From the NCBI RefSeq assembly GCF_003205615.1, contig NZ_PYBV01000023.1, positions 47,684-111,683 of the forward strand: 64,000 bases of DNA, given 5' to 3'. This DNA is from Micromonospora arborensis. GTDB lineage: Bacteria > Actinomycetota > Actinomycetes > Mycobacteriales > Micromonosporaceae. Positions 27,155-33,881 of this stretch are shown here, one piece after another; the stretch's first letter is position 1; every line of letters starts with the position of its first letter. A program made the position numbers and the translations under genes. A model generated the notes under the pieces. The model worked only from the letters and a program-made list of their open reading frames with translations, had not been told where the DNA came from and made no database searches.

Positions 27155-28336
27155 GTGCAGGTATGGATAGGCGTGGACGCGGGCAAGCAGGCTCACCACG
27201 CAGCGGCGGTGGACGTGGCCGGGCGGGTGCTGTGGTCGACGCGGGTGGCCAATGATCAGCAGGCGATCGCGGACTTGATCGGGCGGGTCGGCGCGGATGA
27301 CGAGGTGGTGTGGGCGGTCGACCTGGTCGGCTGCGAGACCGCGCTGCTGCGGGCGATGTTGGCGCTGGCCGGGCAGCAGACGGTGTATATCCCAGGCCGC
27401 ACGGTCAAGACGATGGCTGCCGGGTTCGCCGGCGAGGCCAAGACCGACGCCCGTGACGCGGTGGTCATCGCGAACACCGCCAGGATGCGGCGTGACTTTC
27501 TGCCGGTGGAGACACCGACGGAGCTGATCGCCAAGCTGGCGCTGTTGGTGGCGCACCGCGCCGACCTGGTCGAGGACTGGGTCCGCACCGTGAATCGGCT
27601 GCGCCGCCTGATGCTCGGAATCTCCCCGGTGTTGGAACGCGCGTTGACCTTCACCAACGTCGCGACGCTGATTCTGATCAGCGCCTATCAGACGCCCGAG
27701 CAGATCCGCGCCGCTGGTCGCGACCAGCTCATCGCTCATCTGCGCCGGCATCGGGCGGTGAACGCCGTCAGGGTCGCCGATCAGGCGTTGGCAGCCGCGG
27801 CTGAGCAGGATCTCACCCTGCCGGGACAGGACACCGCTGCTGCGCTCGCTGGTGAGCTGGCCAGTCATCTGCTGCACCTGCACCAGCGCATGAAGAACAC
27901 CGACAAGGCCATTGAACAGGCGTTTGGCACTCACCCGCAGGCCGGCATCATTCGCAGCCTGCCCGGCATGGGGGCGTTGGCGGCGGCGGAGTTCATCGTC
28001 GCGGTCGGGGACCTGTCGACCTTCGCCAGCCCTGATCACCTGGCCGCCTACGCGGGCCTGGCGCCGGTGGCCCGTGACTCTGGCAAGCGGGTCGCCAACC
28101 TACGCCGGCCGCAGCGTTACAACCGGCGGCTGCGCCACGTGTTCTACATGTCCTCGCTGAGCACGCTGCGGATGAACGGCCCGAACCGGGACTACTACCA
28201 GCGCAAACGCGCTGAGGGGCGCAAACACCAGCAGGCGTTGATCGCCCTCGCCCGTCGCCGCGTCGACGTGCTGTGGGCGCTGCTGCGCGACAATCGCTGC
28301 TTCCAACTCCAACCACCGCCACCAGCGCCCGTCTAA
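27155..28336 (+). CDS. IS110-family transposase
   Basis: 393 residues from GTG 27155, with GGAGG 8-9 bases upstream; the longer frame to 26957 has no such signal. The N-terminal DEDD-type domain begins VWIGVDAGKQAHHAAAVDVA and continues VVWAVDLVGCETALLRAML, with KTMAAGFAGEAKTDARDAVV supplying later acidic residues. The C-terminal transposase_20 domain has IIRSLPGMGALAAAEFIVAV, then YAGLAPVARDSGK and the catalytic-serine-type region RHVFYMSSLSTLRMN. Both domains are full length and uninterrupted, so the copy may be active. Family knowledge: these enzymes act with an RNA guide from the element's non-coding end. It lies inside the AICE cargo zone. Confidence 0.93.
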   Translation: MQVWIGVDAGKQAHHAAAVDVAGRVLWSTRVANDQQAIADLIGRVGADDEVVWAVDLVGCETALLRAMLALAGQQTVYIPGRTVKTMAAGFAGEAKTDARDAVVIANTARMRRDFLPVETPTELIAKLALLVAHRADLVEDWVRTVNRLRRLMLGISPVLERALTFTNVATLILISAYQTPEQIRAAGRDQLIAHLRRHRAVNAVRVADQALAAAAEQDLTLPGQDTAAALAGELASHLLHLHQRMKNTDKAIEQAFGTHPQAGIIRSLPGMGALAAAEFIVAVGDLSTFASPDHLAAYAGLAPVARDSGKRVANLRRPQRYNRRLRHVFYMSSLSTLRMNGPNRDYYQRKRAEGRKHQQALIALARRRVDVLWALLRDNRCFQLQPPPPAPV

Positions 28337-28424
28337 CTCACCGATGAAACGTTCGACCTGCCGGACCTGGCCGGCGGGGCGCTGCCCCGCACCCGACCCT
28401 CCCTCGGAGACCACCAACCGGGCT

Positions 28425-28558
28425 CTCCTCGGTCGGGCATCCACAGGGCTGCCCGAGAACCCCGGTCGGGTCAAGGCCAAGCCGCTACGCGGTCGCCTCC
28501 GGCGAGCCTTGACCCGACCGAGAACCTCGGGCAGGGGCGAGCCTGCCCGACCGAGGAG
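28425..28558. repeat. 134-bp nested inverted repeat downstream of IS110 transposase
   Basis: Outer arms CTCCTCGGTCGGGCA and TGCCCGACCGAGGAG are perfect complements. Inside them a second pair, CGGTCGGGTCAAGGC with GCCTTGACCCGACCG, is also perfect. The DNA could form a long cruciform, or the RNA a branched hairpin. It may mark the right end of the IS element or act as a strong terminator. Confidence 0.7.
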
Positions 28559-28655
28559 ACCCCTAACCGCAGGGGCGCGTGAACCGCCGACAGCCAGGCA
28601 CAATCCGACCGTGACGATCACGATCACCAACTACCGAGACCTGGACGGTCTGACG

Positions 28656-28677
28656 ACTGCCCGACGAGGAGATCCGC
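28656..28677. repeat. 22-bp direct repeat, left copy (partner 29592-29613)
   Basis: ACTGCCCGACGAGGAGATCC followed by GC is identical at 28656-28677 and 29592-29613, and both copies follow a nearby GGTCT. The pair brackets the HAD phosphatase gene and may record its insertion or duplication. Confidence 0.7.
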
Positions 28678-28704
28678 TTTACCCGCCCGGTACGGTTGTT
28701 GACC

Positions 28705-29367
28705 ATGCAGCGGTTGGCGCTCTTCGATCTCGACAACACGCTCGTGGACCGTTCGGAGGCATTCCGACGTTGGGCGGTCGAGTTCTGCGCCGATCGCGAA
28801 CTGCCGGACGACGCGTTGGCCTGGCTGATCGCTACGGATCAGGACGGGGCCGTGCCCCGCGACTGGTTCTTCGGCGAGGTGACCGAGCGTTTCGGCCTGG
28901 CAGCCTCGGTGGATGAAGCATGGAGGCAGTACCGACATCGGATGCCGGAACTGGTGAGATGTCCTCAAGAAGTGCGGGCGTCGCTGAGACTACTGCGCGA
29001 CGAGGGCTGGACGGTCGCGATCGTGACCAACGGCCAGGCCGACAACCAGCTAGGGAAAATCAGGCGTACCGGGCTGGACCAGTGCGTCGATGCCTGGGCA
29101 GTGTCCGGGGAGTTGGGCATCCGGAAGCCAGCACGCGAGATCTTCGAGGCAGCGGCCCATGAGTGCGGCCTCGATCTGCGGGGCGGGGGCTGGGCGATCG
29201 GTGACAGCCCTGTGCTTGATGTCGAGGGTGGCCGCGCGGCAGGGCTTGCCACCCTGTGGGTCAGCCGAGGGAAGGACTGGCCAACGGAACTCACCCCGCC
29301 CGACCGCACCGTTACGGACGTCGTGGCCGCTGTCCAAGTGCTGCGAGGCGAGGACTCCGGCCTGTAG
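28705..29367 (+). CDS. HAD-superfamily hydrolase
   Basis: 220 residues from ATG 28705; in-frame TTG codons lie just upstream but ATG is preferred. HAD motif I is ALFDLDNTLVDRSEAF with the nucleophile Asp. Motif II is VAIVTNGQADNQ. Motif III is the Lys in ELGIRKPAREIFEAA. Motif IV is WAIGDSPVLDVEGGRAAGLA. The cap region and length match group I HAD phosphatases (phosphoglycolate phosphatase/GPH type). The substrate is unknown. It is flanked by 22-bp direct repeats, and its stop codon touches the first copy of a 25-bp direct repeat. Confidence 0.88.
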   Translation: MQRLALFDLDNTLVDRSEAFRRWAVEFCADRELPDDALAWLIATDQDGAVPRDWFFGEVTERFGLAASVDEAWRQYRHRMPELVRCPQEVRASLRLLRDEGWTVAIVTNGQADNQLGKIRRTGLDQCVDAWAVSGELGIRKPAREIFEAAAHECGLDLRGGGWAIGDSPVLDVEGGRAAGLATLWVSRGKDWPTELTPPDRTVTDVVAAVQVLRGEDSGL

Positions 29368-29391
29368 CTGTACAGCCATCCGTACAGCCAA
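29367..29391. repeat. 25-bp direct repeat, left copy (partner 30946-30970)
   Basis: The unit starts GCTGTACAGCCATCCGTACA and ends GCCAA. It is identical at 29367-29391 and 30946-30970 in the same orientation, about 1.58 kb apart. The unit itself contains GTACAGCCA twice. The gene-free stretch 29392-29831 between this copy and the next gene holds the second 22-bp repeat copy and otherwise nothing I can call. Confidence 0.75.
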
Positions 29392-29591
29392 GGCCACCTG
29401 CTGACGCCGACGCCATCCGACAACGAGGGACGGGCTGACCAGGTGCGCAGTCACTCGACCAGCCCTCCGCGATCTTCTTCTAATCCCCAGGCCGCCCCCG
29501 GCGCCGGCGCCCGCGCTTGACAACTGTCATTGAGACTCGTCCAGTAGGGCGCTCCACCTTGTCCCCGTCCAGGGAGGCTGGTAGGTCTACA

Positions 29592-29613
29592 ACTGCCCGA
29601 CGAGGAGATCCGC
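29592..29613. repeat. 22-bp direct repeat, right copy
   Basis: Identical to 28656-28677. The following bases diverge at once, so the identity is limited to this short core. Confidence 0.7.
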
Positions 29614-29831
29614 AGGACTCGCCATGATCGCGGCGTCCCCAACCCCTTTCTTGGTGCCGGTCACAAACCATGCCGGGACGAGAGCCCTGCTCGTGGCGCG
29701 AGTGATCGTTGTGTCCGGAAATGCCGAGATCGAGCGTTGTCGCAGGATCGGCGCGTCGGTTCAGCATTGCGGCCTAGGGGCCAAGTAGGGTTTTACTGCC
29801 CTCACCTTGATCTTCATAGAATGGACCTGCA

Positions 29832-30869
29832 GTGAGTATCGGAGACATTCTAGGTATCGCAGGACTTGCAGTCTCTGTCATTGGCATTCCGATCACTTTC
29901 ATTCTCGCTAGACGTGGCCGTCAAAGGCCCGAGTTGCGTTACGTTCTCGATCACGACGTCCTTATCGATCCACACCACGGCGTACTCGGAGAAGGTTTAG
30001 TAGTCACGTCCGAGGGATATCCGGTGACAAGCATCAGTCGTACGCGCTTGGCGATTTGGAACGCTCGTGGGGATGCGGTAAGGGGCAACGAAATACTGGA
30101 CACAGATCCGTTGCGAGTCGACGTGGGCGAGAATGGGAAAGTGCTTCAACTCAAGACTTTGACGCGTAGTCGCCGACAGAACGAGTTTCGGGCGAGCCTA
30201 ACGTCAGATGGCCGTGTCGTCTCCATTGACTTCAAATTCCTGGATGCAAAGGACGGCGGAACAATCGAGTTGATTCATCAGGGAACCGAAAGGCCAATCG
30301 TATCGGGCACTATTCCGGGAGCATCACTCGCAGGACGATCAAGTGGAGTCTCACTGGGACCGCACGCCTTTGAAGCTCTCCTCGAGCAATCCCGACACCG
30401 CCGCTTTAGGAAGTTTATTCTGGGTCGGCGCACAACTCGGATTGTGTTCATTGCCGCGTGCGTCCAAGTGGTTCTGGCAACGGGGTTTTTTGGGTACCAG
30501 TTATTCGAGGAGCTGCAAAAAGCGAAGAAGCCGGCACTAGTTGATGTATCGAAACACAATCTGAGCTCTGCGAAAGGACAGGAGAAGTTCGCGAAGGAGG
30601 TCCGATCCCGACAGGTCTTCGGTGGCGAATCCTTACTATCAGCGGCGAGCCCGGTTGCCGTAATTTGGCTGACCTTGGGATTGATGTATGTGATCGGTTC
30701 TCAGGCTCGCATCCCGAGAACCATTCTCCTAGAGCCCGTTGACTACGGACCAAAGTCTGCCGAGGCCAGGCTGGTGCCCAATCCCCGCGCCGACGGTCTA
30801 GATGCCGAGCAACAAGAGATGACAGCGACGGTTGGCAGCAACAACACCGGAACGCAGGCTCGGACCTAG
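29832..30869 (+). CDS. unknown membrane protein (cargo gene)
   Basis: 345 residues from GTG 29832. There is an N-terminal membrane helix (IGDILGIAGLAVSVIGIPIT), a soluble middle part of about 180 residues with beta-rich character (DHDVLIDPHHGVLGEGLVVT), then two more helices near residues 203-222 (TRIVFIAACVQVVLATGFFG) and 272-290. The C-terminal tail is charged. Codon use is less GC-rich than the chromosome around it, suggesting transfer. It lies alone between two copies of a 25-bp direct repeat. I do not recognise the family. A membrane-linked accessory or defence role is possible but unsupported. Confidence 0.7.
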   Translation: MSIGDILGIAGLAVSVIGIPITFILARRGRQRPELRYVLDHDVLIDPHHGVLGEGLVVTSEGYPVTSISRTRLAIWNARGDAVRGNEILDTDPLRVDVGENGKVLQLKTLTRSRRQNEFRASLTSDGRVVSIDFKFLDAKDGGTIELIHQGTERPIVSGTIPGASLAGRSSGVSLGPHAFEALLEQSRHRRFRKFILGRRTTRIVFIAACVQVVLATGFFGYQLFEELQKAKKPALVDVSKHNLSSAKGQEKFAKEVRSRQVFGGESLLSAASPVAVIWLTLGLMYVIGSQARIPRTILLEPVDYGPKSAEARLVPNPRADGLDAEQQEMTATVGSNNTGTQART

Positions 30870-30945
30870 CAGGCATCAGGCCAGTGAGGGAAGCCCGTGC
30901 CAAACGGTTCCGGACAACCCCGCTGAGGTTACGCATCAGGAGGTG

Positions 30946-30970
30946 GCTGTACAGCCATCCGTACAGCCAA
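30946..30970. repeat. 25-bp direct repeat, right copy
   Basis: Identical to 29367-29391. The gene-free interval 30870-31626 that follows holds this repeat, the attR arm motifs, attR and a dispersed repeat copy. Confidence 0.75.
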
Positions 30971-31156
30971 GCCGGCCGACTGGCCTGGTCATGAGCCGAC
31001 GCGAGCAGACGGGATGAGCACGTCGGCCGTAGTAGCCGACGCCGGACGACAGCAGTCTTGATCTTTGCAAAGCAGGGGTCCGGAATGTGGCGCTTGCGGA
31101 CTGCCCTGCGGGCGGCCTCCGGCCGTCCTCGGGCACCCGCAGCGCGTCATCCGAAA

Positions 31157-31176
31157 GTCAGCGGATCGTCAGCGAA
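31157..31176. promoter_or_regulatory. candidate integrase arm-type sites next to attR
   Basis: GTCAGCG at 31157 and GTCAGCGAA at 31168 are spaced by 11 bp and preceded by GAAA, as at the attL arm (17240, 17251). They lie 104 bp inside the attR core, which is the expected mirror layout of P and P' arms in an integrated element. Confidence 0.5.
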
Positions 31177-31280
31177 CGCCGTACCACGTGGCGACTCCCG
31201 ATCATGCTCGACAGCACTACCGGTATGTCTGACCACGCGGTACGGCACTTGATCACATTCGCTACTACGTCAGGTCACTT

Positions 31281-31305
31281 TCCCCCCGACGGGGGTCGTC
31301 CCTTT
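31281..31305. other. attR core (right copy of 25-bp direct repeat)
   Basis: Identical to 17147-17171. Here the 5' arm of the sRNA terminator is absent, so this is the displaced half-site. Chromosomal sequence resumes to its right. Confidence 0.75.
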
Positions 31306-31507
31306 CCCGTGGGAGCGTGCCACCGCAGCTCACAGGTCGTCCTCCGGCCCGTCGAGACCGTCCACGGACGGCGTTTCTGCGGTCGGAGGCAGCATAGAGG
31401 CGCGTGAGCCTCGGACGAACTAATGCGCCGAGGTGGAGATACTCTGCGCGCCGCCGGTGGTGTCGACGTGCCCAAGCGCAAGCGCGCGAACGTGTGCAAA
31501 CGACAAC

Positions 31508-31620
31508 ACTGCCGAAACGTTCTCTTTTGGATCAAGGCGCCGCGCGAGCGCGGCGCGGGCTCGCCGGGCTCGGCCTGCTGGCCGCATCCGGCCGGCATCG
31601 GGCGACGCGGCGGGCCCGTG
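31508..31620. repeat. dispersed repeat, copy B (about 110 bp)
   Basis: It has the same block order as 26688-26800 (ACTGCCGAAACGTTCTC, GGATCAAGGCG, a GC hairpin, TCCGGCCGGCATCGG) with substitutions between blocks. It lies about 200 bp outside attR. Confidence 0.6.
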
Positions 31621-31626
31621 CCCTGC

Positions 31627-31935
31627 TTAGGGATAGATTTGCACGACGCCGTCCGAGGGATCCAGGGCCGACAAGTCAGGGAGCCGGGCACCAGCCTGTG
31701 CCGCGACGGCGGTCACCGCGTCGTAGAAGCCCTCAAACAACTCGTCGGCCGTGACGAAATCACCCGAGACATGGCTGATGTCCATCTCCACGAACCGCTG
31801 ATTCTCCGGCGGCAGCAGCCAAGCTTGCACGGAGACCTCGGCTATCTCGGGCCATCGATGTAGCACTGTGCCGGCTACTTCCGCCAGGCTGATGCCGATG
31901 TCGTCAACGAACATCCGACTGGCCACGGGATGCAT
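31627..31935 (-). CDS. small conserved hypothetical protein
   Basis: 102 residues from ATG 31935. The pattern VDDIGISLAEVAGTVLHRWP, AWLLPPENQRFVEMDISHVS, FVTADELFEGFYDAVTAVAA looks like a genuine folded alpha/beta domain. The frame extends upstream to 32160, but those residues overlap the sigma-factor gene and look non-coding. It is transcribed divergently from the ECF sigma gene. Family not recognised. Confidence 0.55.
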   Translation of the reverse strand: MHPVASRMFVDDIGISLAEVAGTVLHRWPEIAEVSVQAWLLPPENQRFVEMDISHVSGDFVTADELFEGFYDAVTAVAAQAGARLPDLSALDPSDGVVQIYP

Positions 31936-32049
31936 GGTAGAGAATCCATCGACTGGAGCCCGCCAGCCAGCGGTCGCTCGCACCGATGAAGCCGTCTGCG
32001 CCCGTGCCCGACCACCAGGACCGTTCCCTCGGTAATCATCGGCCCCGCC

Positions 32050-32649
32050 GTGACACAAGCCAGGGTGAGAGTCGCCGAGGCAATGGGGGTTCGGGTGGGT
32101 CCACCAGGAAAGCGGGACGAGGGCTGGTTCACCAGCCTCTACGCCGCCGAGTATTCGCACATCGTGAGGTACGGCCTGCGCCGACTCGCGGACTCCGACG
32201 CCTCGGCGGAACTGGCCCAGGAGGTCTTCGTCGTCGCCTGGCGTCGTCGTGTCGAGGTCCCGGACCGCAGCCTGCCCTGGCTGTACGGGGTGGCCCGGCG
32301 CCTCCTGGCGAACCAGTGGCGGTCGCGACGTGCCGCCCCGGACCTCCTCCCGATCACTGATGTCGACCTCGAGCGACTAGCCGGATCGTCGGGTGCCGAT
32401 ACGAGCGTCGGAGTTACCGACATCTGGGCTGCTCTGGCCAACCTCAACGACCTCGACCAGGAAATCCTCCGGCTGATCGGCTGGGAGGAGCTGACAGTGT
32501 CCGAGGCGGCCAAGGTTCTCGGCTGCACCGGGGCGACCGCCGCAGTGCGGCTGCATCGCGCCCGCCGTCGTCTTGCCGAAGCAATGTTGGACCGGCCCGC
32601 GCAGACCCGGCGTCGACCGGTGTTGGTGACCATTCGAGAGGATCTGTGA
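32050..32649 (+). CDS. ECF-type RNA polymerase sigma factor
   Basis: 199 residues from GTG 32050, with ATG 32083 as an alternative start. Region sigma-2 is YSHIVRYGLRRLADSDASAE and LAQEVFVVAWRR. Region sigma-4 is LNDLDQEILRLIGWEELTVS, EAAKVLGCTGATAAVRLHRA and RRRL. The proline-free linker and overall size are standard for ECF factors. The stop overlaps the ATG of the next gene (TGATG), so the following CU044_5270-type protein is its probable regulator or partner. Outside the integrated element. Confidence 0.93.
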   Translation: MTQARVRVAEAMGVRVGPPGKRDEGWFTSLYAAEYSHIVRYGLRRLADSDASAELAQEVFVVAWRRRVEVPDRSLPWLYGVARRLLANQWRSRRAAPDLLPITDVDLERLAGSSGADTSVGVTDIWAALANLNDLDQEILRLIGWEELTVSEAAKVLGCTGATAAVRLHRARRRLAEAMLDRPAQTRRRPVLVTIREDL

Positions 32650-33659
32650 TGTTCGGAGCAGAGCGCACCCGTACTCTTCTCGGCCCGGCCGACCCGGCCC
32701 GAACCGCCGCCGTCGAGCCACCGCTGGTCTCGGCGCGTGAGCTGATCGACCGCGCCGGCGCTACGGAGACGGTCGCCGGGCGTCGTCGCGCACACCCGAC
32801 GCGCCGGCTGGTCCTGACGGCCGGGACGCTGGCGGTCGCGGCCGGTGCCGTGGCGGTGCTCCAGCCGTTCGGCGAGGGCGCACCGGACACTCCGGGCGAA
32901 CCGGCGGCGGCAGCGGGATTGGTGCTCGTGCCGGTCGCGTACCAGTTCGACGCGGATCCGCCGGCCGCCGGCCCCCAACTGCGCATGCTGGCCGACAAGA
33001 TCAAAGACGCGGCGTACGACCACCAGAGCGGACGCTACATGTATCACCACACGAAGGTGTGGGGCGATCCGGTGATGACCTCCGCCGACGGCCGCCACCA
33101 CGTGGCCTTCGCCAGCGAGACGAAGCTCTGGCAGGCCGCCGACGGGACCGGTAACCAAATCAGGATCCAACTGGAGCCGCAGTACCCCGACCAGGAGTCT
33201 CGGGACTACTGGCAGCGCGAGAGGGTTGGGCGACCAGCAGCCACCGGCACCCCCGCACCGGACGTCATTCCGCTGCCGCCCGAGGAGCTCAGGCCGCTGT
33301 CGGCCGACCCGTCCGAGCTCCGGGAGCGGCTGAAGGTCGAGTACGGCGCCGGGGCGGCGAGCAAGTGGGTCAGCACGCTCTACGAGCGGTACGTCGTGCC
33401 ACGTGCGACCCGAGCGGCGGTCCTGCGGGTCCTCGCCGACGTGCCCGGCTTCCGATGGCGGGGGCAGGTTACGGACCGCGCCGGCCGGAACGGAATCGCC
33501 GTCACCTTCGACGACCGCGAACACGACCAGCAATCTCTTCTGGTCTTCGATCCGAAGACGGGCGAATTGCTCGCCAATGAGCTGTTGACGCTGTCGCCCG
33601 TGCGGATCAGCTCGTACACGGTGATCCTCGATGCCGCCCGGACCGACCGGGTCGGCTGA
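32649..33659 (+). CDS. CU044_5270-family membrane protein, sigma-factor partner
   Basis: 336 residues from ATG 32649. A short cytoplasmic N-terminus (MFGAERTRTLLGPADPARTA) precedes one membrane helix at about residues 56-74 (LVLTAGTLAVAAGAVAVLQP). A large extracytoplasmic domain follows, with AYDHQSGRYMYHHTKVWGDP and VLADVPGFRWRGQVTDRAGR. This layout is typical of actinobacterial proteins coupled to ECF sigma genes and annotated CU044_5270. A transmembrane anti-sigma role is plausible from topology and coupling but not proven; I see no zinc-binding HxxxCxxC motif. Confidence 0.8.
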   Translation: MFGAERTRTLLGPADPARTAAVEPPLVSARELIDRAGATETVAGRRRAHPTRRLVLTAGTLAVAAGAVAVLQPFGEGAPDTPGEPAAAAGLVLVPVAYQFDADPPAAGPQLRMLADKIKDAAYDHQSGRYMYHHTKVWGDPVMTSADGRHHVAFASETKLWQAADGTGNQIRIQLEPQYPDQESRDYWQRERVGRPAATGTPAPDVIPLPPEELRPLSADPSELRERLKVEYGAGAASKWVSTLYERYVVPRATRAAVLRVLADVPGFRWRGQVTDRAGRNGIAVTFDDREHDQQSLLVFDPKTGELLANELLTLSPVRISSYTVILDAARTDRVG

Positions 33660-33671
33660 CCGCCGACTTGT

Positions 33672-33699
33672 GGGGTCGCTCCTTTCCCGGAGCGGCCCC
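33672..33699 (+). terminator. terminator of sigma factor operon
   Basis: An 11-bp stem (GGGGTCGCTCC with GGAGCGGCCCC, one G-T pair) and a 6-nt loop, 12 bp after the stop and followed by GCTGGGTTTTGG. Confidence 0.7.
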
Positions 33700-33771
33700 G
33701 CTGGGTTTTGGGCAGCGGCAGTAGCTGCGGAGTTGCCCGCACTCGTAGCAGATCAACTGTCTCGGCGGGCG

Positions 33772-33799
33772 TTGTCCACAGCCCGCCGAGTTGTCCACA
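33772..33799. promoter_or_regulatory. two tandem DnaA-box-like motifs upstream of ssd
   Basis: TTGTCCACA occurs at 33772-33780 and 33791-33799, same orientation, 19 bp apart. This is the preferred actinobacterial DnaA box. They lie about 83-110 bp upstream of the ssd start, where a promoter would be expected. Confidence 0.5.
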
Positions 33800-33881
33800 G
33801 GCGGCGCCGTCGGGGCGGCTTGCGGGGCGGTTTCCGAGCAGGGTCGGCGGCATACCAGAGCCCGACCCGCTGGAGGCCGCG

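Larger units (their letters stand above)
17147..31305. mobile_element. degraded AICE-type integrative element inserted at the 6C RNA 3' end
   Basis: The limits are set by a 25-bp perfect direct repeat (17147-17171 and 31281-31305). Phased GTCAGCG motifs lie just inside both ends. Contents on the minus strand: integrase catalytic domain, FtsK-like translocase N-terminus, small membrane protein, Pra-like activator, GntR repressor, DivIVA-like protein and a small conserved protein. This is the set and order of actinomycete AICEs such as pSAM2 relatives. On the plus strand is cargo: XRE regulator, GNAT, pentapeptide protein, IS110 transposase, HAD and an unknown membrane protein. Rep, Xis, a complete translocase and a complete integrase are absent, so self-transfer and autonomous excision are unlikely. 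Confidence 0.8.
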
